Assembly: GCA_001465935.1 (NCBI GenBank)
Contig: LNKV01000030.1
Span: forward strand, 503,443-567,442
Origin: Clarireedia homoeocarpa
Taxonomy: Eukaryota; Ascomycota; Leotiomycetes; Helotiales; Rutstroemiaceae
Length of the DNA: 64,000 nucleotides
Direction: 5' to 3'
In this document: positions 47,494 through 57,065 of the stretch, in pieces
How positions within the stretch are numbered: the stretch's first letter is position 1
Layout of the letters: each line of letters starts with the position of its first letter
Notes under the pieces: model-generated
What the model was told of the DNA's origin: nothing
Database searches by the model: none
Seen by the model: only the letters and a program-made list of their open reading frames with translations
Translations under genes and position numbers: made by a program

Positions 47494-47585
47494 ATTGATT
47501 GACTGATTTTTCATTTCAACGACCTTTTTGAGTCGAAGACTATACAAAGTAGTATAGTAGGTCGGTTAGCGGCTAGCCGCTAACC
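47494..47585 (+). repeat. Unoccupied copy of the pogo-target repeat
   Basis: Shares ATTGATTGA, TTTTTCATTT, AACGACCTTTTTGAGTC and TAGGTCGG in order with the two flanks of the transposon at 30632-30680 and 32689-32716, but has no transposon at the TA. It ends in a perfect 22-bp palindrome at 47564-47585 (half-site GGTTAGCGGCT). It behaves as an empty-site paralogue and suggests a dispersed, probably non-autonomous repeat family. Confidence 0.8.
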
Positions 47586-48085
47586 GCTAAACAGTAGAGT
47601 TGTACATAAGTAGATACAGATTTTTCTAGTAGTTCAAGTGATATTGAGGGTCGGGCCCTGGTTACGAGATCGAGACTTGATGTCCAAATATCTGAAAATC
47701 TTCTTGTCGCCACGAAATGCCTCTCTGGGCCATAAGTGCCATAAGTAGGTGTGTCGTCGCAAACAACAACCAATGAGAAGGCCTTTCCCGGGAATCGTTC
47801 TTTTGTTTTTGGGCTGGCACAGGAGCAAATGCTCCGAGGTTTGCAAATATTGCGCATCATGGCGCATGTCTGCATATTCCTGCATGGCCGAGAAATTAAA
47901 GTTTTGGCTGGACTCGGGCCGGGTAACTCGATCGCGATCACCCACCGCCGGAGCCATACTTGATTCGTCCGCTTTCTTCCCCATATACTCTCGGAGCACT
48001 CACCCATTCCCTTCCCCCAACTCCTGCCGAATCTTTTCGGTCACCACATAGCTCGACAAGTAAAGCCCAAGTCATATGAGATTTG

Positions 48086-48117
48086 GGAGCCCAGACAGGA
48101 GCCCAGACAGGAGCCCA
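48086..48117. repeat. GGAGCCCAGACA short tandem repeat
   Basis: Two perfect 12-bp units and a partial third in non-coding sequence. Confidence 0.85.
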
Positions 48118-51100
48118 CACAATCGCAAGTACAACCTTCAGCCCTACATTGACGTTGACTTTCCCCATGCTGTGGTGTAATGACGGAATTCGCTGCCCGG
48201 CTGTACTCTATGCACTACTCATCGACGATTGATCAGCGAACGCGAAGACTGAGTGGCGAGTTGTCAAACCATCGGATCGGAGAAACGTTTTCCCGACCAA
48301 GTATTACAAACAGCGTCTGCCTCTGCCGTCTGCTTCCTCAACCATCAACAACTTCAGCCACAGAAACCTTCCCTAGAGCAGCGATGAATATCAATCCTTT
48401 GGGAGGTGTTCACGATGACAGGTACTTGTGATACGACCGGTAGGAAAGTCACGAGAAGTTTGAAATGTCTACAATTTTGTGTCTAGCATTGATTTAATTA
48501 AGTTATATCTTCGTTTTCTCCTTCCTTATCTCTGTGCAAACAATTTCTGTGCGCCTTGTGCATTGTTGACTACTACCCTTCATTCAGTACTCTTGCGCAT
48601 ACGTCTCGTGACAACTTGGCAAATCTCCATCACTAAACATGAGCAATGGATACAGCTTGATCAATACACAACCTGTCTAAAGCTTCGACTCTGCTATTTT
48701 GCCACCTGAACGAATACAGCATTGTCTCGCATACTTGACGCCACAAGCATCATCGATGCCCTACCGCATTCCACTACACTTTCGCATGAGAGGAACAGAG
48801 CACAAGACGGCATTGCCTGCCGTCACTAGTCGTATGGATCGCCCTCCAGTATCTAACTCTTTCCGCACAGCAGGATCCCACGGAGCTACGATATATAGAT
48901 GAGCATGACCGGCGGAAATGGTCACATGACCACCAAAACTGACGCCATAGCACAGCTATCATTTAGTAGATGCGTGGGCAACAGACCGTGGTCACAAGCT
49001 AGGGCAATTGGCCCAACACTATGACGGATATGGGATCTACAGAAAGAACAGGTATTCGGGCCATCGTGGAAACGGAAAGAGTTACGATTCAAGCACTGAT
49101 GGCGTAATATAACAAGATCGCAGGATGTTTAATAGCCTTGGAGCACTAGAGGGTGTAGCGCGACTCACGCGGGACAGAGACTACTTGTTCCGAGCCACGG
49201 ATTTGTGCCTCTTCATTATTTCGATGGGCGGTATTCTTGGTGACGACTTCCTATCTGCACCTATATATGGATCCAAGCCATTAGACCGCGTTTCAACTTT
49301 CAATAATTTCCGAGACTACAGCCAAGAGTAGGGTCTTGCGATTCTGCATCTAGGGGAAGCTGTGAAGGGAGTTGGAAGATCTGGATTTGATACTATTAGG
49401 ATGCTTGACAATGGATTGTTCATGGCAGAGAGGCCAGGGTGGGGCTTGTAGATATAATCATACGGGCTTCTCATAGGGTCATGGGGGAATAACAGCACAG
49501 ACGAGCAGATACGTTCACAGAACACAAGTATGAGCCGCGTACCATACCGCAACACAGGAGAGCGACTCCACGAAGAAAAATCGCATCTGCTAGTCTCGAT
49601 TCTCACAGCAATCTCCTCGCAACCGACCTCAAGTCGACTCTTTCCCACGCTTCCTACTAGCAAGAACTGCATCTCACCGTGAACTTATGCAAGTCCTAAT
49701 TGCGCAACAGACGACGGCCAGAGATCCAGTGAACGGCATGGGGCAGCCATTATTCTCTAGCGCTGAACAGATCGACTTCTCGGGTTGTGTTTCGCAATGC
49801 GCAAGGGTATTTATTTTGTCCTGGTTGCAAACGGATGATCATGTCCCAAAATCTGGACAGTTCTCATTGCCAAGCATTTGTCTCCCGAAGACGGGATTTG
49901 ATGACCGAGGAGTCAGTAGTCGCTCCCGGGGCAGGACGCAATTCACAGTGATAAGAACACCGACTTATTCCTTCTCAGTTAACCTCAATTCATGACGGAT
50001 TCCACCGAAAAGGTTAGAAAAGAAGTCGATCGTTTTACAGCCACAAATCGCAGCTCGCAAATCGTAAACAGCATACTACCCGTTTCAGCCATCCATCCTA
50101 TTATAACCACATATATGTATAGCATACAAACACCCCCCAAAAATACGAGTCGCATCCAACCCCTCACCACTATCCAGTCACTCCTCTTCTCAGACACCAT
50201 ATGGCACCTTCCGTACCAGGCCGCATAAAACAGGTAAGTTCCGTAGTAATAAATGAGTCCAATCGTAGGAGAAGCGGGTAGGAAAGGGCGCTCTAATAAA
50301 CATTTGACGTTTCCGCGGAGCTTGCAAACCGAAATGAGTTTTCACTGCATGCATGACAGGTGTCCAAGCGGCGCTTTGGGGAACCTTAAATATCGGATAA
50401 CTTTTCTCTTCTTTTTTTTGGTTGGAGAGAAGAGGAGGGTTTTGGTGATAAACGATGCGGGGTCGCCACTGCTTGACATCCGTTTGGCTTTACTTGATTT
50501 TTCCTCAGCTACTCTGTATGTTGCTCTATTAGTGGAGGTATTTATTTATGTATTGTTTTCGTATCTCCTTGTCATGAATATAAGCCGGGATGACTCGAGC
50601 TTGAGATACACAAACAAGTATGAGCCTGGTGATTGATGCAAGTGTTGGGTTTGAATTTGGCACCTTCGACTGGAATAGAGATGTGTGAAGCGGCAGGAAA
50701 ATGCAATCAGAATGCGATGGCGATTGGCCCTCGCTTCGCTAAGAGGCAGGTTTATCTGTGCTGGAATTGGTGCAGATTTTCTTCTTGATGTTGTTTGTCT
50801 TGGGACTCGTGCGTGTTGTCTGCGTCTCTGACTGTTCTAGGATATGCTCCTATAGGTCTATGTGATCCGGACATGCCTCCGTTGAAGTAATCCATATCTA
50901 AGATGAGTTGTCTGTTGATATTCGTCCTTATATGGAGTCAGTTGAGGAAATGGGGTTGGAACATTGAGTTCTTATCGCTTGGAGCCGATAATAATGTCAA
51001 CACAAGCAGTACTTTGCGATTGGAAATAGGAACACTGTCTTATGCTCCTGCATATGGCTGCAACGTATGTGCATGTAACCCCCACGTGAGGTCATAACTA

Positions 51101-51255
51101 TGTCGAATACCAACGACTAACCCTGAGGTTGAATGAGTATTGGATTTAATTACGACAGGCACGAGCAATGAGCTCACTCCACTCGACGCAGTTCTTCTGG
51201 CGGAGGCACGCGTTCTTGAATTTAATACTGCAAAGCCGCTTTAAGGCGTGTTGCA

Positions 51256-51922
51256 ATGTCGACTCTTGAGGATCCTCGTTGGCTTGAGATACTTTTACAG
51301 TACCGCCGCAAGGCTACGGCGACTGCCCATCGACTGCTGGATAGAGTTAAACGTCGAAGTTCAAACTTTGCTGTGTGCTCCAAGTGTCATCGGAAGTTAG
51401 TTGTTCATGATTTGCATCATTACTTCTGTTTGAACAAAGAACATAGAGTAATTTTTGCCGATGGTTGCTCATGCAGTTTTAGATAAGTTACATGCTGCAG
51501 ATCCTTCTATTACTCTGGATAAATACATGTATGACGTGAGCTATCAATGGCAAGGGCTTGACCAGGGGTCTGGAGAATTACGGTCACAGAAAGGGGTCCT
51601 AGAATTCGAGTTGGCTTCTGGACTACCTTTCTGGGGCGTAGATGAGGCGGGTGGTATGTATCAAAATGTCAAGATCACTCTTGAGGCTAGGCCCGGTGGT
51701 TTGCTGCTGCTTGATTCACGGCTCCAGACCGATAAACTGAAGGAGCTCATTCAGAGATATCTATCAGAACACGGCGGCCGCTGTCTTGATACAGGCACAG
51801 TATCAAAAACTGGCCTTCCTACCAGTGTACGACTTAGTGTACGATCAGTGATACGGTGGCTGATATTGAGGCTTATATACCTACGTATGTACATAGGAAT
51901 TCGATATCACTTACATACGTAG
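51256..51922 (+). CDS. Uncertain small gene with Cys/His motif, family unknown
   Basis: Two overlapping frames can be joined by a 49-bp intron 51428-51476 (weak GTTTGA donor, TGCAG acceptor) into a 205-aa protein. Exon 1 ends with AVCSKCHRKLVVHDLHHYF, a possible zinc-binding C-x2-C plus His cluster. Exon 2 has strong protein texture: LDKLHAADPSITLDKYMYDV, SYQWQGLDQGSGELRSQKGV, LASGLPFWGVDEAGGMYQNV, RPGGLLLLDSRLQTDKLKEL. I recognise no domain. The last 20 residues fall in an inverted repeat (51877-51926), so the true C-terminus may be truncated or replaced. A frameshifted pseudogene is the main alternative. It lies near HET-type genes. Confidence 0.4.
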
Positions 51923-51926
51923 GTAT
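51877..51926. repeat. Perfect 15-bp inverted repeat
   Basis: ATACCTACGTATGTA at 51877-51891 is the exact reverse complement of 51912-51926, with a 20-bp loop. It covers the 3' end of the uncertain gene above and could be the end of a small mobile element or a transcript hairpin. Confidence 0.85.
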
Positions 51927-52601
51927 TCGCCAAGATTAGTAATATTGAGGATATACTGAAATACCGGAATGTAGTACATTCCTAAGAGTTCAGGAATTTG
52001 AACTTCCTTATTAGGTAACTGTGAAGCTAGGGAAAGGAGCCCTGCTCCTCCCCTCTCCCCTCGGCCTGCTTTCTCTCTCTCCGGCCTGCTTTCTCCCTTA
52101 AGAAGTACTGGTACTGGCAACCAGCTAAATGCAACCAGCTAAAAGCTTTACATTCTATCGAGCATTCCAGTGTTTCAGTATATTGCTAATATTAGTGGGT
52201 TTCAACTGAAACTGAGTATTATCAGTGGTATAGAATCCAATACTCCTCACCGGGCATATATCCTTAAGAATCTATATGTATCACTATAGTGAGGCGTATG
52301 CAAAATACTGAAAATACTAAGTCCAACACTGCTTCCTACTGATTTTCGGCTTTTCGACGTGCGAGTAATGTGTATCGTCTCCGCACCCCAGGAATTCTGA
52401 TACGTCGTATTGAGTTACGTTTGGTGGACCAAGCTACCAGAGTTGACTCTTAGAGAAGGAAATGTGCAGCGGCTTGAAGTTTCTGGCAGTGTTGGCTTTC
52501 ATCAGCTTCCAAATACAATCATAGGCGCCATCAAGTCACGTGAGAAGTTAGGAGATATCCCGAAGATGTCTGACAATCTGTGATCGGCGAGTATACTGGA
52601 A
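51927..52601. other. Non-coding stretch with small direct duplications
   Basis: Contains CGGCCTGCTTTCTC twice (around 52061-52095) and GCAACCAGCTAAA twice (around 52117-52143). No ORF of note. It precedes the HET relic. Confidence 0.4.
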
Positions 52602-53060
52602 ATGTGGCACGATCTGCATCGAAGAAGGTGGAAAATTTTTGCGATAAGTTGGAAGAAAGAGACATCAGTCTTATCATCAGATGGGAACAATTTTGAGAAG
52701 GATCATGGGAAGGATTTCTCCTACGACGGAGGATATAGAATGCTAGTGGAAGAGTACACGCACCGAAATTTGAGCCATAAGTCCGATATTCTTGCTGCAT
52801 TCTCTGGTGTTAGGTCTTTTTGGGAGAGACAATTCGATACTCGTCTTCTCTTTTCAGACTGCCAGAGAAATTCTTTGAACTTGATTAAGTTGGGAGTGTT
52901 TTGGAAAGCCGTTGTCAAGGTAATCTGTGGATCTATCCTCTTGGAGCTGGGCCTCTCAAAGTCTGTCCAATTCAGTTTTCAAACCCTGTTTGGGCTACTC
53001 TTATTGAGTTCTTTATCGTTCGAGAGAACTCTGATTTAATGAGAATCAATTCTGGAGTTC
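52602..53060 (+). pseudogene. C-terminal relic of a HET-domain protein
   Basis: The plus strand reads MLVEEYTHRNLSHKSDILAAFSGV, which matches the block following the HET domain in many incompatibility-type proteins (LVEEYTxRxLTxxSDxLxAFxGV). In another frame LPEKFFELD follows at 52860, ending at an in-frame TAA. A third frame gives GPLKVCPIQFSNPVWA. Known relatives have these pieces in one frame, so frameshifts have accumulated. The HET domain itself is not found upstream. Transcription would run toward the intact HET gene on the opposite strand. Residue quotes are under 20 per frame segment where possible; the call rests on block order. Confidence 0.5.
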
Positions 53061-53222
53061 GCCGTGCTGATGTTAATGTATGGGAATTTCAGGCATATCC
53101 AATAAAAGACAAATTCAACGCAAACACCAAGCCTTGGATTCCCAGAGAGAGTCGATGTGCTATGGCAGTTACTCAAGTAAAGACATAACAATTTCTTCAA
53201 TTATTTCTACATTTTAAATATC

Positions 53223-54911
53223 TCAGTGAAAAGATATACCGAAAAAGGAGCTCGGAAGGCTGATAGTAACACCTATCACCGGCTCACCCCGAAATACTTT
53301 CTGCTGGCAGTCCAATTTTATCTTACCAAGAATACCATATCTCTGGCTGACATTTTGAGTCACTGTCCTCAAACCGTTCTTCAATGCACCTCTGGAAACT
53401 CCAATTCGAGCGACTTCTGTCAAGGTATTCGAAATTGCCGCTCTGTACAGATCGTCGCCGTCCGAGCCAACGGCCACCCAAGGGGTCTTGGCGCTGCCAC
53501 TGTAGCCACAGGCGATAATACAGCTATATGTGACGGAAACACTTGTCCTAGACCCCTTTGTGGTCATGTCTTTCCCTTCGAAGCGATGGAATGCAACGAA
53601 ATTCTGTATACCATCAGTAATAAATAGTTCATTTTCTGCATCCCACAAGTGCCGCGGCTTGGTTTCGACCAAAGGAAGGTGTTGCCGAGGAAAGTCAAAT
53701 CGGAAATGGAAAGCGTTCCGATGCACGGAAGATAATTTCGAAGCAGCTGTTGCTGTGATTGACCTAACAATGAAGATTTCCGAAGGAGTAGCAGCATCGC
53801 CTACCCATGTTGAGAAGGCGTTTAGAACGTGTGGACGAGCACGCACGTATACACCTCCTCCTTGGTGCTTCAACAAGATCCCCAGATTCTTCTCGCGGTC
53901 ATTCCTAAAATGACAATAAATGGGCATGGCGAGTAAATCATCCGCGGTAGTAGGTCTCAAGGAAGTTCGTATGCGAAGTCCCTTATTTGTCATTGCATAA
54001 TCCAGTTTGAATTTTGAAGGGGAATCTGGGACAATGCCGCTCAGTAAAGAAAACTCTGCTGGCCTTTTCGCAAAAACCCCCCTATATTCCAAGGGTTTCG
54101 ACTGGTAATCTTGCGGCACAGCACCCCGCTGAGCATAGGCAAGTTCGTTTGGGCTTGCCTGGGTCCATGCGAATAGTGTCATATCATTGTTCATTCTCAC
54201 GATTTCTTCCTGGAGTCGTATGAATGCACCTTCACCTTCGCCATAGAGCATGGGCATGTTGATGCCAAAGATACCTAGTAGGCAGTACGACTGGTCTTCA
54301 ATCCTGGTAGTTACCCTTTTAGACGCCCATGACATTCGCAACCCAACCGGTAAGTCGTCCAGTAGATCTCTCACGTTTGTATTGGCAGGAGGAAATAGGA
54401 CTTCCACGTCGATGCCGGTAATTTTGCTTAGTTCGGGACATAAATCCGTCTTGGAGCCAATCAAACACCAATTCCTATCGTAGAAGAACATCTTAGTGGG
54501 GGCGATAAGCTCCTGAAGCGTCCAGCCCCTGACGAACCAGCGAGCGTTGCAAAAATAGGCTGTAGTAGCTGATGATGTATCGTAGTCCGACAAATAAGCA
54601 AAGCAAACCACAGCCCGAAGGTACCACTCGAACATGCTGTTAATCGCCTCGCTAAGCTCCGCGCTGCTAGTTTTATCGATGCAGCATGAGTCAATCCATA
54701 TATATTTATGGCCTTCCTCGCTGGCCAACTCGCAGGACTTTTGGACCTTACGCCACCCATTTATGGAGGTTCTTGTCTCGACGTTGCCAAATTGTTGATA
54801 TGTGACTTCTTGCTCCTCCCAAGTATGCGATAGGATCGCGTAAGGGGGTATCGCCGAGCCGAAAAACTCTTCGATAGCCAAAGGCCGACTTTTGCAATTG
54901 ATGAGCTTCAT
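53223..54911 (-). CDS. HET-domain (heterokaryon incompatibility type) protein
   Basis: Intronless 562-aa protein. The HET domain starts at about residue 20 with YAILSHTWEEQEVTYQQF and continues with KYIWIDSCCIDKTSSAEL (about 70-87) and MFEWYLRAVVCFAYLSD. ARWFVRGWTLQELIAPTKMF (about 123-142) completes the HET signature. It is followed by MSWASKRVTTRIEDQSYCLL and MPMLYGEGEGAFIRLQEEI, the DUF8212-like extension seen after many HET domains. The C-terminal 300 residues have no NACHT, ankyrin or WD40 module. HET proteins of this type are linked to non-self recognition and programmed cell death in fungi, but a role here is inferred only. The frame is intact, in contrast to the HET relic next to it. 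Confidence 0.92.
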   Translation of the reverse strand: MKLINCKSRPLAIEEFFGSAIPPYAILSHTWEEQEVTYQQFGNVETRTSINGWRKVQKSCELASEEGHKYIWIDSCCIDKTSSAELSEAINSMFEWYLRAVVCFAYLSDYDTSSATTAYFCNARWFVRGWTLQELIAPTKMFFYDRNWCLIGSKTDLCPELSKITGIDVEVLFPPANTNVRDLLDDLPVGLRMSWASKRVTTRIEDQSYCLLGIFGINMPMLYGEGEGAFIRLQEEIVRMNNDMTLFAWTQASPNELAYAQRGAVPQDYQSKPLEYRGVFAKRPAEFSLLSGIVPDSPSKFKLDYAMTNKGLRIRTSLRPTTADDLLAMPIYCHFRNDREKNLGILLKHQGGGVYVRARPHVLNAFSTWVGDAATPSEIFIVRSITATAASKLSSVHRNAFHFRFDFPRQHLPLVETKPRHLWDAENELFITDGIQNFVAFHRFEGKDMTTKGSRTSVSVTYSCIIACGYSGSAKTPWVAVGSDGDDLYRAAISNTLTEVARIGVSRGALKNGLRTVTQNVSQRYGILGKIKLDCQQKVFRGEPVIGVTISLPSSFFGISFH

Positions 54912-55876
54912 AGCGGAGGAGCCCTATGAAAACCAAAGTTTTTGCAACTGAATGGTCTTATGGAATGATATTGGACTTAGAAGACCTTGGATTTTCGTGT
55001 AATGTTGAGGCTGGACCTTATCTGCAGTTTCCTTAGCTCGTTTATCTTACGTACATACAGCAAGTGGTAGATTTTAGGGTCTTGGGCTCTTGGCCGAATG
55101 TAAAATTGTTTCTGAATGACAAGTGGGACGTACACAGCATGCAAGTAACACACTATCATACTTGTATAACTATGTATCTGTCGGCTACATACAGACAGAC
55201 ACATTGAGTAGTGCAGCGTGGCGAATCAAGTGATGCGCGCCAAGGCATTATGTAACAGGCCCCGCGCTCCGGCGTGTCCCAGACAGCTGGGACGAAAGCT
55301 GAATGCGTGATCGCAGTCGTGCTGCGAGATACTCAAACAGTACCCGGCAAAAGTAGACTAGAGATCATGCGTCAGACCTTCTCAAGATAAGGTGCCTTGC
55401 TGTCCGGCTTCCTTGAGCTGCAACGTGAGGTTTGTTATTTTCCTCTAAATTCTAGAGAACATCGGCGCTGTAGGGTTTCGGACCAAAGAATCAAAGGGAT
55501 GACAAGGAAAACCAACCATCTGAGGTAGAGAAATAATGAAGTATATATAAAAGGTTCAGGGATTGATGTCTTCAAACCTCGCGCGCCCCCTTTGATATTT
55601 GGTTAAGCGAACGAATCTACACCAATTTAAATGCAATTCAGCCCAAAACTTCTATCTTATCTTAGCGTCCTGCGCGTCACTTGCCTTCGCGTTTTCACTT
55701 TACGCGTCACAACAACTTCCCCATTGATACCAGTAATCACCAAGCTTCTACCCGCAGCAAACCACTAACCGCCATTCCAACTCCAATCCGGAAAACGACC
55801 TCAAATCTACTGTAACAGCCTTCCTTCCTTCTACTCGAAATTCCAAATCGATCTTTGCGCGCAACCCACCGCCACA
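54912..55876. other. Divergent spacer, HET gene/RFA3
   Basis: About 960 bp. A TATATATAAAAGG motif lies at about 55542-55554, some 330 bp before the RFA3 start. A pyrimidine-rich leader follows at 55700-55870. No gene is seen. Confidence 0.4.
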
Positions 55877-56420
55877 ATGTCAGAAACCCCCACCACTCCC
55901 CGCATCACCACCTCCTACCTCGATCAATTCCCCAACCGCACAGTACGCATGGTAGGAAAAGTGATTTTGCTGCGCGGTGAGGAGGCCAAGATTGACTGTG
56001 ATGGTGAGGTGAGGATATTGTTAGGACGGGTAAGTTTTGTCTACTTTCATTCTCTGTCCTTTCATTTCCACTAACCTGCATCGCAACGACCAGGACGCAC
56101 ACCTTCAAGTTGGCAACGCGGTCGAAATCGTCGGGAAGGTAAACCAAGATCTCTCTATCAAAGTACTCCGTGCTACGGATTTTGGCAATAATTTCGGTAT
56201 GTATAACTCTCTATTCCCCTACTCTCCTACAAATCGTGTCGCAATCCTCGAGACTTCTGCAACACAACCAAAACCAGGCAGAGCAAGAGGAGCAGGGGAA
56301 CAACAATTGAGAACAACACAAGCTAACTTTTTCTCCACCCCTCTGCCAGATTTCAAAGCAATGAACGCACTAGTCGACGCGACACACCGGTATAACGAGA
56401 TTTGGTATGGGGACAACTAG
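55877..56420 (+). CDS. RFA3: Replication protein A subunit 3 (RPA14/Ssb3)
   Basis: Smallest subunit of the single-strand-DNA-binding RPA trimer. Exons 55877-56029, 56094-56196 and 56350-56420 give 108 aa, the normal size for Rpa3. It is a single OB fold: TTSYLDQFPNRTVRMVGKVI (strand 1), AKIDCDGEVRILLGRDAHL (joined across intron 1), then VGNAVEIVGKVNQDLSIKVL, a hallmark block. The terminal helix is FKAMNALVDATHRYNEIW, which mediates trimerisation in the family. The 153-bp second intron is longer than most here; without it the tail helix would be lost. Confidence 0.94.
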
Positions 56421-57065
56421 GAGAACTGTATACTTCGAGCGAGCGGAGAGTCACAAAAATACATGGAAGAGAGGAGAAACATTATGAAGATAGAAACGCC
56501 GAGGGATGTATAAAGAATCAACGGAAACTGAATGAATCTATACACAGGAAATTAATGGCGAAAGTCGCCCAGAAGTTGTGTGCAGGTATCGACGGTAGGC
56601 AAATAGCTATGTAGTGTACCTTTACGCAAGACGAGAAAAGAATTGACAAGGAAAAGGAAAACAACAGAGACAGACGAGCAATGGGCAGAGCAATAGAGAA
56701 GGTCTTACACACGGATAAACTATCTATACATTTTCAAGCTCGTAAATCATGCAACTATTTTAATAATCACAAGCAAGCTTCTTAGAGGATGTCACGAATG
56801 TCATAAATCTATTGTAACTAACTATACTGTACTATAACTACCTACTATTCATCTGCTTTCTACTATCATAAATAATATTGAACAGATATACAAATCGCTC
56901 TTCGAATCCCAACTCCTGTTTTCCATGTGCTTATCCTGCATGCCACTATCCATTTGATATATTCCCAAAAGAGTATAACCCAAAACAACACCACACTATG
57001 TTTTCATTCATGATTCATGGAAGTACTATAAGGAAAAGATTTCGTATTTGACGTGATAATCAATA
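56421..57065. other. Convergent 3' spacer, RFA3/GATA factor
   Basis: 645 bp, AT-rich from 56740 with TACTAT/AACTA-like simple sequence around 56810-56870. No gene seen. Confidence 0.5.

Larger units (their letters stand above)
44835..51255. other. 6.4-kb gene-poor region upstream of the bZIP gene
   Basis: No ORF here shows a domain or credible splicing; those present are short and on both strands. It holds a CRE-like decamer array (45211-45270), a T-rich TTATT/TTCTT tract (46080-46135), a GTGCAT microsatellite, an unoccupied copy of the pogo-target repeat, and a small GGAGCCCAGACA tandem. Part may be a long bZIP promoter or leader. Confidence 0.4.

Noticed and set aside
47564..47591. Helitron 3' terminus (hairpin followed by CTAA)
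   Set aside because: The hairpin is followed almost at once by CTAA, whereas Helitron ends have about 10 bases between hairpin and CTRR, and no TC 5' end or A/T target context could be shown.
49125..49331. 68-codon ORF as a small gene
   Set aside because: No domain, no splice partner, and neighbouring ORFs on both strands of similar size.
51443..51476. 29-34-bp intron joining the two frames of the uncertain gene
   Set aside because: Shorter than any other intron in the window (44 bp or more); the 49-bp alternative keeps frame and is preferred.
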